Assembly (NCBI GenBank): GCA_020636355.1
Contig: JACJYB010000008.1
Coordinates: forward strand, 229,216 to 293,215
From: Lewinellaceae bacterium
Lineage (GTDB): Bacteria; Bacteroidota; Bacteroidia; Chitinophagales; Saprospiraceae
Reading direction: 5' to 3'
DNA length: 64,000 bases
This document shows, piece after piece, positions 8,484 through 18,076 of the stretch. The notes below the pieces were generated by a model. That model ran no database searches. It saw nothing but the letters and a program-made list of their open reading frames with translations, and was not told the DNA's origin. Numbering within the stretch: the stretch's first letter is position 1; every line of letters begins with the position of its first letter. Both the position numbers and the translations under genes were made by a program.

Positions 8484-8513
8484 ATTCAACACTCAACCTT
8501 CAACATTCAACAT
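8484..8513. repeat. Right arm of 30-bp inverted repeat
   Basis: A tract of ATTCAAC units (ATTCAACACTCAACC...) complementary to 7998-8027 at 28 of 30 positions. It ends 8 nt before the GTG start of the polymerase gene at 8522, so it takes the place where a leader or ribosome-binding region would be. Confidence 0.9.
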
Positions 8514-8521
8514 TGTAATAC

Positions 8522-11455
8522 GTGTATGTCAATTGCCACACCTATTATTCCCTCCGCTACGGCACTCTGTCGCCGGAGGACCTGGTCGCCACCGCCGCCG
8601 CCCAGGGAGTGACCGTAATGGCTCTGACTGACATCAACAATACCTCCTGCACCTTTGAATTCATCGCCGCATGCAAAAAACATGACATCAAGCCCGTAGC
8701 CGGTATCGAATTCCGGCGCGAACATCAATTTCTTTATGTGGGCCTGGCCCGCAACGAAGAAGGATGGCATAATCTCTGCGCCTTCCTTAGCGAGCACTCA
8801 CTGGAAGACAAACCCTTACCCCAGGTCATGCCGCCCATAAAAGACGTCTTCATCATCTACCGTCGGCTGGCCAAACCCCTCGCAGACTTCTACGATTACG
8901 AATACCTCGGCGTACGCCCGGAAGAAGTCAATAAGCTCTACCGCTCCGACACCTCACAGCATCCCGACAAGCTGGTTGTCTTCCATCCCGTCACCTTCAC
9001 CGACGAGGATGGCTTCCGGACACACAAGCTATTACGTTGCATCGACCGCAACATCGTCCTGGGGAAACTCACCCCACAGGATCATGCTCCCGCCACAGAA
9101 GTTTGGCTTACGCCGGACACGCTGCGCAAGGCCTTTCAGCAATATCCCCGGATCATCGCCAATACCGAACAAATGCTGGAGGCCTGCTCCATCGATATGA
9201 CCTGCAGCCACCAGCACAATCGACGCGCTTTTACCGGACAAGCCGGCGGCGACCAAAAACTGCTCACCAAGCTGGCGCTTAATGGCTGCGAACGCCGTTA
9301 TGGCCTTCACCACCGGCAAGCGCTGGAAAGAACCCAGAAAGAATTAAAAATAATCTTCCAGCTGGGCTTTGCCTCCTACTTCCTCATCACCTGGGATATC
9401 ATCCGTTACGCCCACTCAGCCGGTTACCACCACGTAGGGCGAGGCAGTGGCGCCAACTCAATCGTCGCCTACTGCCTTTACATCACCGATGTAGACCCTT
9501 TAGAACTGGACCTGTACTTTGAGCGCTTCATCAACCCCCACCGCAGTTCGCCGCCCGACTTCGACATCGACTTCAGCTGGGATGAACGCGATGACGTCAC
9601 CGACTACATCTTCAAGCGTTATGGCCGCGAACATACCGCCCTCCTGGCCACTTACAACACCTTCAAGGGCAAGTCCATCATCCGCGAGTTAGGCAAGGTA
9701 TTTGGCCTGCCCAAAGCCGATATTGACACCATCGTCGACGAGCCATTGGCCTCCCACAAACACCACCCCTTTGCCCGCTACATCTTCAAGTACGGCAAGC
9801 GCATCGAAGGCTTTCCCAACTATCTATCCATCCACGCCGGCGGCATTCTGATCAGCGAACAACCCCTTTTCTACCACACCGCCCTGCAATTAATGCCCAA
9901 GGGCTTTCCCATCACCCATTTTGATATGTATGGTGCCGAAGACCGGGGCTACCACAAATACGACATCCTCAGCCAGCGCGGCCTCGGGCACATCAAGGAT
10001 GCCGTCGAATTCATCCGAAAGAACCGGGGGCAAATTGTCGATATCCACGACGTTGCGACCATCAAGGAAGATGAGAAAGTACGCGCCCAGCTACGCTCCG
10101 GCCACTGCATCGGCTGCTTTTACATCGAATCGCCTGCCATGCGGGGCCTGTTGACCAAGCTCCAATGCGATAATTACGTCCATCTCGTCGCCGCCAGCTC
10201 CATCATCCGCCCCGGCGTAGCCAAATCCGGGATGATGCGTGAATACATCAAACGATTTCATGAACCGGACACCACCCAGTACCTGCACCCCGTCTTCGAA
10301 GAGCACCTGGGAGAGACTTTCGGAGTCATGGTCTACCAGGAAGATGTGATGAAGATCGTCCACCACTTCGCCGGCCTGGACCTGGATGAGTCGGATGTCT
10401 TGCGCCGCATCATGACCGGCAAGAAAAAAACCTCCGATACCTTCCGGCGACTGAAGGAAAAATTTTTCCGCAACTGCAAAACCCGCGGCTATCCCGACAG
10501 CCTCACCCAGGAAGTATGGCGTCAGGTGGAGAGCTTCAGCGGCTATTCGTTTTGCAAGGCGCACTCTGCCAGCTTTGCCGTGGAATCCTTCCAGAGCCTC
10601 TACCTGAAGACCTATTTCCCCCGGGAGTTTATGGTGGCTGTAATCAACAATTTCGGAGGCTTCTACCACACCGAACTCTACGTTCATGAAGCCCGTATGT
10701 ATGGCGCCAACATCGAACCACCCTGTGTGAATCACTCCACTTACCTGACCACGATCTACGACAAAGACGTCTACCTCGGCTTCATCCACATCAGCTCGCT
10801 GGAACGGAGCATCGGCCAGCAGATCGTAGAAGAACGGCTCGAAAATGGTCCTTACCGCCATCTCGAGGATTTTGTCCGACGCATCGACATTGGCCGTGAA
10901 CAACTAGAGCTGCTCATCCGCATCGGCGCCTTCCGCTTTACCGGTATGAACAAATACGAATTGATGTGGGAAAAAAATGCCGTCTATGCCCCGGAGCTGG
11001 CACACCAACCCGGGGTCCTGTTTGAAGAACCGGTGGATGACTATCAGTTGCCGGAACTGGCGGAGACCCGCTTCGAGCAGGCCTTCGACGAGATCGAGTT
11101 ACTTGGCTTCCCGCTTTGCTCCCCTTTCGACCTGCTGCAGACACCTGACCGCGGCGATATCATGACCGCTCAAATGACCACGCACATCGGCAAAGAAGTA
11201 TCGATGATCGGCTATTACGTAACCCGTAAAAACGTCACCACCGTCAATGGCAAGCTAATGAACTTCGGTACCTGGCTGGACAGCGAAGGACAATTTTTCG
11301 ACACCACCCACTTCCCTCCCAGCCTGGCTCAATACCCCTTCCAGGGTCGCGGCTGCTACCGCATTACCGGCAAAATCGTTGAAGACTTTGACTTCCCGAG
11401 TATGGATGTCGTCAAAATGGAAAAACTGCCGTGGGTGAAGGATGAACGGTATTAG
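8522..11455 (+). CDS. DNA polymerase III alpha-type polymerase, short DnaE paralogue
   Basis: A 977-residue C-family polymerase, shorter than replicative DnaE (about 1160-1200). The GTG at 8522 is the start: it gives MYVNCHTYYSLRYG, the beginning expected of the N-terminal PHP domain, and the nearby ATG at 8526 is in another frame. The first PHP histidine is replaced by asparagine (NCH), so PHP nuclease activity is doubtful. The polymerase core is intact: GRGSGANS (about 307) and PPDFDIDFSWDERDDV (about 344) with the catalytic aspartates, then VYQEDVM and RIMTGKK. There is no proofreading exonuclease domain. Bacteroidota often carry such a second DnaE, thought to act in translesion or repair synthesis. 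No imuA/imuB or dinB gene adjoins it here. Confidence 0.9.
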   Translation: MYVNCHTYYSLRYGTLSPEDLVATAAAQGVTVMALTDINNTSCTFEFIAACKKHDIKPVAGIEFRREHQFLYVGLARNEEGWHNLCAFLSEHSLEDKPLPQVMPPIKDVFIIYRRLAKPLADFYDYEYLGVRPEEVNKLYRSDTSQHPDKLVVFHPVTFTDEDGFRTHKLLRCIDRNIVLGKLTPQDHAPATEVWLTPDTLRKAFQQYPRIIANTEQMLEACSIDMTCSHQHNRRAFTGQAGGDQKLLTKLALNGCERRYGLHHRQALERTQKELKIIFQLGFASYFLITWDIIRYAHSAGYHHVGRGSGANSIVAYCLYITDVDPLELDLYFERFINPHRSSPPDFDIDFSWDERDDVTDYIFKRYGREHTALLATYNTFKGKSIIRELGKVFGLPKADIDTIVDEPLASHKHHPFARYIFKYGKRIEGFPNYLSIHAGGILISEQPLFYHTALQLMPKGFPITHFDMYGAEDRGYHKYDILSQRGLGHIKDAVEFIRKNRGQIVDIHDVATIKEDEKVRAQLRSGHCIGCFYIESPAMRGLLTKLQCDNYVHLVAASSIIRPGVAKSGMMREYIKRFHEPDTTQYLHPVFEEHLGETFGVMVYQEDVMKIVHHFAGLDLDESDVLRRIMTGKKKTSDTFRRLKEKFFRNCKTRGYPDSLTQEVWRQVESFSGYSFCKAHSASFAVESFQSLYLKTYFPREFMVAVINNFGGFYHTELYVHEARMYGANIEPPCVNHSTYLTTIYDKDVYLGFIHISSLERSIGQQIVEERLENGPYRHLEDFVRRIDIGREQLELLIRIGAFRFTGMNKYELMWEKNAVYAPELAHQPGVLFEEPVDDYQLPELAETRFEQAFDEIELLGFPLCSPFDLLQTPDRGDIMTAQMTTHIGKEVSMIGYYVTRKNVTTVNGKLMNFGTWLDSEGQFFDTTHFPPSLAQYPFQGRGCYRITGKIVEDFDFPSMDVVKMEKLPWVKDERY

Positions 11456-11683
11456 GGGAATAAGGTATGCAGTATGGGGGCGGGAAATCGGTAAAAAGAT
11501 AGCCATGCCATTCATTTGGAAAATCAAAGGATTGGCCTGTTCAAAGTCATCCCTCAACGATGATATTGGGAAAAGGAGGAGATCATTCCTGAAGGGACTC
11601 GCTCGATTAATGCAGAATTCGTACCTTGAATTGAGTCATCATTCAGCGCCTGACCATTAATCCAAATTCAAATTGTTAATTCA

Positions 11684-12763
11684 ATGAAACGCCGAACCTT
11701 TCTTCGCCACACTTCACTTGCTACGGCAGCAATTACAATGCCCTGGATCCGTCGCTTTCCGGATGATCGGAAAATTGGCATCGCGCTGCTGGGTCTGGGA
11801 AACTATGCCACCAACCTGCTGGCGCCTTCATTTGCCTTCACAGAACATTGTTATCTGGCCGGAGTGGTCACTGGCACGCCCTCCAAAGGCAAGGAGTGGA
11901 TGGCCAAGTATAACCTCCCCGCATCCAATGTCTACAATTATGAAAATTTCGACGAGATACGAAATAACGATTCCATCCAGGCTGTGTATGTAGTTACACC
12001 GAATGCGCTTCATGCACCTTTTACCATCCGGGCCGCACAGGCAGGCAAACATGTGCTCTGTGAAAAACCCATGGAGGTATCGGTGGAGCGGGCGCAATCG
12101 ATGATAGACGCCTGCGATGCCGCCGGAGTTAAGTTACAGATCGGCTACCGGTGTCAATACGACCCTACCCACCGAGAAATCATGCGGCTTGGCCAGGAGC
12201 GGATCGATGGCGCCGTCAAAGTGATTGATACGAATTTTTCATTTTATGGAGTCAATGGATCAAACTGGCGTTTCACGGATCCAAAGTTATCCGGTGGAGG
12301 ACCCTTAATGGATATCGGCGTCTATTGTATGAATGCGGCCCGATACACGACTGGTGAGAACCCTGTTGCTATAACTGCTCAATCTTTCAAAACCATCCTG
12401 GATAAACTACCCGGCATGGAGGAGACCATAAGCTGGCAAATGGAATTCCCTTCGGGCGCCATGGCCAATTGTACCTCCAGTTATGTAGCAAATGCCAATT
12501 ACATAAAAGTCCATGCCGAAAAAGGTGGCTTTGGCATCGAACCGGCTTTTAGCTACGACACCTCTTTGGCCTACCACGGCAGAGATCAGTTTTCACATCC
12601 TGAACACCACCAACAAGCGGCCCAAATGGATGCTTTTGCTCAGAATATACTGGAAAATACCCCCGTCCGAACGGATGGAAAAGAAGGGTGGCGGGATATG
12701 CGCGTTATTGAAACGATTTATGAGGCAGCCAGAACGGGTACCCGTATTAAGATAAATTGGTAA
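11684..12763 (+). CDS. Secreted Gfo/Idh/MocA oxidoreductase (Tat signal)
   Basis: A 359-residue protein. The N-terminus MKRRTFLRHTSLATAAIT is a twin-arginine signal, so it should be exported folded with its NAD(P) cofactor. The Rossmann motif follows as GIALLGLGNYATNLL (about 31-45), then the family hallmark CEKPMEVS with the catalytic lysine and YRCQYDPTHREIMRLG in the substrate domain. GGGPLMDIGVYCMNAARY is typical of glucose-fructose-oxidoreductase-like members, in which the aspartate and tyrosine act on the sugar. Substrate unknown; in Bacteroidota such enzymes often make 3-keto-sugars. It stands alone, 228 bp after the polymerase gene. Confidence 0.9.
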   Translation: MKRRTFLRHTSLATAAITMPWIRRFPDDRKIGIALLGLGNYATNLLAPSFAFTEHCYLAGVVTGTPSKGKEWMAKYNLPASNVYNYENFDEIRNNDSIQAVYVVTPNALHAPFTIRAAQAGKHVLCEKPMEVSVERAQSMIDACDAAGVKLQIGYRCQYDPTHREIMRLGQERIDGAVKVIDTNFSFYGVNGSNWRFTDPKLSGGGPLMDIGVYCMNAARYTTGENPVAITAQSFKTILDKLPGMEETISWQMEFPSGAMANCTSSYVANANYIKVHAEKGGFGIEPAFSYDTSLAYHGRDQFSHPEHHQQAAQMDAFAQNILENTPVRTDGKEGWRDMRVIETIYEAARTGTRIKINW

Positions 12764-12818
12764 CTGTAGCCGGGAAGCAAGTAGCAAGAAGAAGAGATGG
12801 AAAGGATGATGCGAACGA

Positions 12819-13016
12819 TCAATCCACTTCCATCTCACTGATCTTATGCTGCTTGTAGACAGCCTTCATCACCTCATTGCGACGCTGTACCGAAGGCTTG
12901 GTGAAGTGCTTGCGATCACGCAACTTCTTCAGAATCCCTACACTCTGATACTTACGCTTGTAACGCTTCAGCGCCTTGTCAATGGATTCGTTGTCTTTAA
13001 CTTCAATGATTAACAT
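12819..13016 (-). CDS. rpsU: Small ribosomal subunit protein bS21
   Basis: A 65-residue, lysine- and arginine-rich protein starting MLIIEVKDNESIDKALKRYK, with KRKYQSVGILKKLRDRKHF and KPSVQRRNEVMKA. This is the full length and pattern of bS21 in Bacteroidota. In this phylum bS21 lies near the anti-Shine-Dalgarno region of the 30S subunit and helps to sequester it. It is a single-gene unit with a good promoter at 13056-13086. Confidence 0.96.
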   Translation of the reverse strand: MLIIEVKDNESIDKALKRYKRKYQSVGILKKLRDRKHFTKPSVQRRNEVMKAVYKQHKISEMEVD

Positions 13017-13055
13017 ATACTACTCTGAATTAATCAAGATTTGAAAAAAGCGAGG

Positions 13056-13086
13056 CAAAATTATACCATTCCTTTGATATTTACAA
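13056..13086 (-). promoter_or_regulatory. Bacteroidota-type promoter of rpsU
   Basis: On the minus strand TTG (13084-13086) is followed after 20 nt by TAATTTTG (13056-13063), an exact match to the TAnnTTTG -7 box with the usual -33 spacing. The leader to the ATG is about 40 nt. Confidence 0.7.
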
Positions 13087-13177
13087 TAGGGTATTTTAGA
13101 ATAAAACGTGCCAAAATCCGGACCCTCTTTTACCCCTTTCCACGTACATTTATCCACCAATTCAGCGATGATAAGTT

Positions 13178-16100
13178 ATGCATGAAGATCAACTGGTTAG
13201 GTACCTGAAAGACAACTATAATCTGCAAGGTGAATGGCACCCACTGCCGGGCGAACTTGGACTTCATTTCCGGCTTATTACCTCCACGAATGATCATTAT
13301 GTGGTTAAAGTCAATCAGGAACCGGAAGCCGGACCCTGGCTGGACCTCCAACATCGTGCTATGGACCACGTACATGGACGCATCCATACCTTTAATTTAC
13401 CCTACGCAGTGCCGGATCTCCAGGGCTCAACATACCGGGAGATCCAGCCCGGCATGTGGTTGCAGGTCCTGGAATGGGTGCCGGGTCGACTTTACGCACA
13501 TGTCAACCCACAGGGCCCTGAATTGCTCGCCGATGCCGGAACAAAACTTGCCGGTTTAACCGCTGCCCTGCAGGATTTTGATCACCCCCATGCACACCGT
13601 TTCCTTAAATGGAATATTGCTGAGATAGCCTGGACCAAACCCTACCAGGATCTATTTGCCGATCAGGAGCAGGTCAAAATCCGGGCATTGTACCACCGGT
13701 TTCAGTTGCTGGAGCCTACCTGGAGCACTTTGCGCAAGCAAGTGCTCTATCATGATGCTAACGATTACAACATCCTGGTTACCTCTGATCGCATTCATCC
13801 CACGATAGCAGGATTTATCGATTTTGGCGACATCATCTTTACACAGACCATCCACGACCTGGCGATAGCCTGTACCTATTTATTGATGGGGAAGCCAGAC
13901 CCGCTGCATCAGGCTATACCATTGATCAAGGCGTATCACGAACAACATCCCCTGACCCAGGAGGAGGTGCATTGCCTCGCCGGATGTATCGGAGCCCGGT
14001 TAGTGATCAGCGCAACGGTAGCAGCCATAAATTTACAGGAGAACCCGGATAACACCTACCTGCAGGTGAGTCATCGGGGCGTGTGGGCAATGATTGATCA
14101 TTGGATAGCATTCGATCCGGCCTATGCCGAAATGGTTTTTCGTCATGCCTGCGGATGGGAACCAAGCCCGAAAGGTTCCGCTTATGCAGCGTGGATAGCC
14201 CGCAAATCTGGCTTTAAGCCGGTCATTCATGCAAACTGGGAAATGCAGGGTGTCCACTTGGATCTGGGATTAGCCGGTACCTCTTTAGGGCATTTTGAAG
14301 AATACACGGATTTGGACACCTTCGACAAAAAGGTTCGTCAAATGCTTGGGGATACCCCAGGCACCATTGGCTATGGCGGTTATTGCGAGATCCGGCCTTT
14401 CTACACCTCGGACCATTTCCGGGATATGGGAGCGGATGGTCCACGTTGGCGCACTCAGCATCTGGGGCTTGATTTGTGGTCTCCAGCCGGTGAAGCTGTT
14501 TACGCTCCTCTGGATGGTATCGTCCATAGCTTGCAGGATAACCAGGGCGATCGCAATTATGGAACAACTATAATTCTGGAACACCAGTCCGGTGATCTGG
14601 TTTTCTATACGTTATACGGGCATTTATCACGAAGCGCCCTAGCCCAACTACAGCCAGGCCAACCGGTTGCAGCCGGAGAATGCATTGCCCGCACCGGAAC
14701 TATGGAGGAAAACGGAGGTTGGCCGCCGCACCTTCATTTCCAGGTCATCCTTGACCTCCACGGATGGACGGGAGACTTCCCTGGCGTTGCTTATGCCAAT
14801 CAAATAACCATCTGGAGCAGCAATTGCCCGGACCCGCTGGCATGGATTCCTCCGCTTGCCTCATTGGAAGCCGGACGGCAGAAACAGCTACAGCCCGGCC
14901 TGACCGAATTGATGTATCGGAGGAAAAATGTCCTTGGGCCAAATCTCAGCCTTTCCTACCGACAACCTTTGCACATGCTGCGTGGTGAAATGAGCTATCT
15001 GATAGCCGGTGATGGCAGAAAATACCTCGATACTGTCAACAATGTGGCTCATGTAGGCCATGAGCATCCACGTGTGGTACGTGCCGGGCAAAAACAAATG
15101 GCTTTATTAAACACCAATACCCGCTACCTGCATCCGACAATCATTGAGTGCGCGGAGTACCTGCTCGCCAAAGCGCCCCGGCATCTTGAAGTGTGCTACT
15201 TTGTTAATTCCGGCAGTGAAGCAAATGAACTAGCCATGCGCATGGCACGGACCATCACCGGTCGTCCGCGAATGGCTGCACTGGAGATGGGTTATCATGG
15301 AAATACGCAGGCATGTGTGGATGTCAGTTCCTACAAATTCAACCGTAAAGGTGGAAAGGGACAACCGGAGTACACTTTGTTGCTCCCGCGTCCAGACCCC
15401 TATCGTGGCATCCTTGCCGGACATCCGGGCAGCAACCGGACCTATGCCCGGGATGCCGTGGATCGCATCCGTCTCTGGCAGCAACAAGACATAACTCCCG
15501 CTGCGTTGATTGCGGAAACCATTATGAGTTGCGGCGGGCAGATCGTTGCTCCGGAAGATTATTTCTCGTCTGTGCATACCGCCTTACAGCAGGCCGGAAT
15601 ACTCTACATAGCCGATGAAGTACAACATGGTTTAGGCCGGATTGGAAGTCATCTCTTTGCCTTTGAGAAATACGATGTCAAGCCGGACATTGTCACCATA
15701 GGCAAGCCTTTTGGCAACGGACATCCGCTAGGAGCTGTCCTGACCACCCGGACAGTGGCGGAAGCATTTCATAATGGTATGGAGTACTTCAATACATTTG
15801 GCGGCAACCCGGTATCTGCCAGGATAGGTCTGGAGGTTCTTCGTATCCTGGATGACGAAAACTTACCAGCACATGCTTCTCAAATGGGTATTTACCTTAA
15901 AAAAGGACTTGCAGATCTGGCGTCAAATCATCCCATCATTGGGGATGTACGCGGTGAAGGGTTATTCCTGGGGTTTGAGCTGGTCAAAGACTCCGGATCC
16001 AAAATTCCAGCGACCGAAGCCGCAGGTTATCTGGTCAACCGAATGCGCACATTAGGTGTATTAATGAGTACGGACGGCCCGGATGACAATGTCATCAAGA

Positions 16101-16195
16101 TCAAACCACCCATGTGCATCACCCGGGATCAGATAGATATTAGCCTGGAATTAATAGGTCGTGTGCTGAATGAAGATGCCATGCAAATCGGATAA
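13178..16195 (+). CDS. Triple fusion: APH-type kinase, M23 peptidase domain, class III aminotransferase
   Basis: A 1005-residue protein with three enzymes in one chain. Residues about 1-330 are an aminoglycoside-phosphotransferase-like kinase with the catalytic loop YHDANDYNILV (about 190) and FIDFGDI (about 212). Residues about 400-545 are an M23/LytM-like domain with HLGLDLWSPAGEAVYAP (about 428) and HLHFQVI (about 518), so the zinc ligands H, D and HxH are kept. Residues about 575-1005 are a class III aminotransferase with IADEVQHGLGR (about 811) and the PLP lysine in TIGKPFGNG (about 841). The kinase and aminotransferase halves resemble the hydroxylysine kinase and ethanolamine- or hydroxylysine-phosphate phospho-lyase pair of animals, so phosphorylation then elimination of an amino alcohol is likely. 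No signal peptide is seen. Confidence 0.9.
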   Translation: MHEDQLVRYLKDNYNLQGEWHPLPGELGLHFRLITSTNDHYVVKVNQEPEAGPWLDLQHRAMDHVHGRIHTFNLPYAVPDLQGSTYREIQPGMWLQVLEWVPGRLYAHVNPQGPELLADAGTKLAGLTAALQDFDHPHAHRFLKWNIAEIAWTKPYQDLFADQEQVKIRALYHRFQLLEPTWSTLRKQVLYHDANDYNILVTSDRIHPTIAGFIDFGDIIFTQTIHDLAIACTYLLMGKPDPLHQAIPLIKAYHEQHPLTQEEVHCLAGCIGARLVISATVAAINLQENPDNTYLQVSHRGVWAMIDHWIAFDPAYAEMVFRHACGWEPSPKGSAYAAWIARKSGFKPVIHANWEMQGVHLDLGLAGTSLGHFEEYTDLDTFDKKVRQMLGDTPGTIGYGGYCEIRPFYTSDHFRDMGADGPRWRTQHLGLDLWSPAGEAVYAPLDGIVHSLQDNQGDRNYGTTIILEHQSGDLVFYTLYGHLSRSALAQLQPGQPVAAGECIARTGTMEENGGWPPHLHFQVILDLHGWTGDFPGVAYANQITIWSSNCPDPLAWIPPLASLEAGRQKQLQPGLTELMYRRKNVLGPNLSLSYRQPLHMLRGEMSYLIAGDGRKYLDTVNNVAHVGHEHPRVVRAGQKQMALLNTNTRYLHPTIIECAEYLLAKAPRHLEVCYFVNSGSEANELAMRMARTITGRPRMAALEMGYHGNTQACVDVSSYKFNRKGGKGQPEYTLLLPRPDPYRGILAGHPGSNRTYARDAVDRIRLWQQQDITPAALIAETIMSCGGQIVAPEDYFSSVHTALQQAGILYIADEVQHGLGRIGSHLFAFEKYDVKPDIVTIGKPFGNGHPLGAVLTTRTVAEAFHNGMEYFNTFGGNPVSARIGLEVLRILDDENLPAHASQMGIYLKKGLADLASNHPIIGDVRGEGLFLGFELVKDSGSKIPATEAAGYLVNRMRTLGVLMSTDGPDDNVIKIKPPMCITRDQIDISLELIGRVLNEDAMQIG

Positions 16196-16248
16196 ATGGA
16201 AGCAGGAAGCAGGAATTTTGGAAATTCAAAGCCCTGTTATCCAGTCGA

Positions 16249-17883
16249 CTAGTCCATCAATTTCAGATCCGCTTCCCTTTTGGCTCTAAATTCGGAATTA
16301 GCCTTCCACTGCGGCATCTCCTGTCCATCTGCCAAACGGATTCCAATATTGAAGAAAAGCTGCATATCCTGCTGAATACCCCGCAGATCCCAGGTTGCTT
16401 TGTCGTATTCGTCCTGGGGTTTGTGATAGCGATTTGCCGTATAGTCCTTCTGTTTTTCCATGGCATATTCCTTGCCTTTTTCAGCATGGTCATATCCACC
16501 TTGTGCAAACAAAGCAGGCACACCCACCTTGGCAAAATTGAAATGATCGGAACGGTAGAAATATCCTTTTTCAGGTTCCTGTTCCCCCAGTATGTAGCGA
16601 CCCTGTTTTACTGCCTCTTCTTTGGCGATGTCATCCATATCTGACTGGCCCAGACCGGTGATCGTTAGGTCCTTCATAGGACCATTGGGATTCAGGCCGT
16701 CCATATTGATGTCCGCGATGGTACGGGGAATCGGATAGATCGGATGCTCTGCATAATATTGTGATCCCAGCAGACCCTGCTCTTCACCGGTGACAAATAA
16801 AAAGATCACCGACCGGTCCGGCGCTTTAGGCAATTTGGTAAATGCTTTGGCGATGGCCAGCAATCCGGCCGTCCCTGATCCGTTGTCAAGAGCGCCATTG
16901 TAAATACTATCGCCATCGACAACTTTTCCAATACCAAAGTGGTCCCAGTGGGCAGAATACAGGATGTATTCGTCAGGATGCGAACTGCCTGTTATTTTCC
17001 CGACTACATTTCGGGATTCATCATACTTGAAGGTATTTTCAAGAGAAGTGGAAACGGTCATTCCCAAAGACTGGGGTTTAAAATCCGGTTTACGGGCGTT
17101 TTGAATAAGCTGGGCAAAATCGAGTCCGGCCGCTTCCATAATACGCTTGGCTGCATCCAGAGTGATCCAGGATTCGATAGCACATTTGTCTGCATTTTTG
17201 TTTGTCGATTGCAATCCAAGCCGGGCGCCAGACCATCCGCTTTGTACCACAAACCAGGGATAACCGGCCATATTGGTCTCATGAATGATGATGACAGCAT
17301 CGGCACCCTGACGCGCTCCTTCTTCGTATTTATAGGTCCAGCGTCCGTAATAGGTCATGGTATTCCCCTTAAAATATACGCTGTCATCCTGGCGGAATCC
17401 TGGATCATTAACCAATACCAGTGCTGTTTTTCCGTGCATGTCCATACCAGCATAGTCGTTTTTGCCGTATTCGGGCGCTACAATTCCATAACCACAGAAA
17501 ACCAGCTCCGATCCGTTCAGGGTAATTTTTTCTTCTTCCCGCTGGGTTGTAGCGACAAAATCTTTGTCCAGCTGAAGATCAATCGCAGCACCCTGCCCCG
17601 AAATTTTCATTTCTTCAGCTGGATGTCCGGTGATTTCAACCATGGGCACCTTTTGATAATAAGAATCACCATTACCGGGTTCTATACCCATGTCCTGCAT
17701 TTCATTTTTCAGGTAGTCCACGGTCAGTTCTTCTCCTTTCGTAAAAGGTTTCCTACCCTGCAAACTATCCGAAGCCAGGACGGACAGGTATTGGTCAAAA
17801 TCAGAAGATTCTACAGTGACAGGTTGCTGTGTGGTCTGGCAAGCCACCAGTGCAGCCAGCACTAAAAAATAAGGAAAACGCAT
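16249..17883 (-). CDS. M28 family aminopeptidase with PA domain, lipoprotein
   Basis: A 544-residue protein with an SPII signal (MRFPYFLVLAALVAC). A protease-associated insert lies around residues 120-260 (YGIVAPEYGKNDYAGMDMHG). The catalytic zinc site is complete: YSAHWDHFG (about 312-320), GALDNGSGTAG, the general base in TGEEQGLLGS (about 364), NMDGLNP (about 391) and RSDHFNF (about 446). It should remove N-terminal residues from peptides in the periplasm or at the surface. It is monocistronic; the next gene upstream on this strand is 193 bp away. Confidence 0.92.
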   Translation of the reverse strand: MRFPYFLVLAALVACQTTQQPVTVESSDFDQYLSVLASDSLQGRKPFTKGEELTVDYLKNEMQDMGIEPGNGDSYYQKVPMVEITGHPAEEMKISGQGAAIDLQLDKDFVATTQREEEKITLNGSELVFCGYGIVAPEYGKNDYAGMDMHGKTALVLVNDPGFRQDDSVYFKGNTMTYYGRWTYKYEEGARQGADAVIIIHETNMAGYPWFVVQSGWSGARLGLQSTNKNADKCAIESWITLDAAKRIMEAAGLDFAQLIQNARKPDFKPQSLGMTVSTSLENTFKYDESRNVVGKITGSSHPDEYILYSAHWDHFGIGKVVDGDSIYNGALDNGSGTAGLLAIAKAFTKLPKAPDRSVIFLFVTGEEQGLLGSQYYAEHPIYPIPRTIADINMDGLNPNGPMKDLTITGLGQSDMDDIAKEEAVKQGRYILGEQEPEKGYFYRSDHFNFAKVGVPALFAQGGYDHAEKGKEYAMEKQKDYTANRYHKPQDEYDKATWDLRGIQQDMQLFFNIGIRLADGQEMPQWKANSEFRAKREADLKLMD

Positions 17884-18076
17884 TAAATAAAATTTTATAA
17901 GGTGCTAAATATTTATATGCTGCAGGGATCAGGTGTATGCCTTTTGATCGCTCGATTTGCGCTAAGTTTTCATGGCAACAACTCACTTAGTAACCTGACT
18001 CTCGCAAATACAGTTCACCATTTCTACGAAGAGCCCTTAAGTCTGCAACATTTTTGGATGAACACTTCGTGAATGG

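Larger units (their letters stand above)
7998..8513 (+). mobile_element. Putative 516-bp inverted-repeat cassette carrying the S23-like gene
   Basis: The unit is left arm, Shine-Dalgarno, four-helix-bundle gene, about 90 bp without a gene, then right arm. The arms match 28/30. No transposase or target-site duplication could be identified: the bases just outside the arms (GGAA on the left, TGTA on the right) do not match. The layout resembles rRNA intervening sequences, where inverted ends form a stem around an S23 gene, but here it lies between protein genes. Mobility is an inference. Confidence 0.5.

Noticed and set aside
7541..8513. CRISPR array, because of short repeated words.
   Set aside because: The units are 5-9 nt and degenerate with no spacers of constant length, and no cas gene is in the window.
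10091..10903. A 270-codon minus-strand frame.
   Set aside because: Antisense to the polymerase core, which has clear motifs.
7998..11455. Diversity-generating retroelement, because an Avd-like fold is present.
   Set aside because: No reverse transcriptase and no template or variable repeat pair was found; the arms are inverted, not direct, repeats.
11442..11660. A 72-codon frame after the polymerase gene.
   Set aside because: It overlaps the polymerase end, has basic low-complexity character and no family match. Probably chance.
16939..17865. A 308-codon plus-strand frame.
   Set aside because: Entirely antisense to the M28 peptidase, whose motifs are complete.
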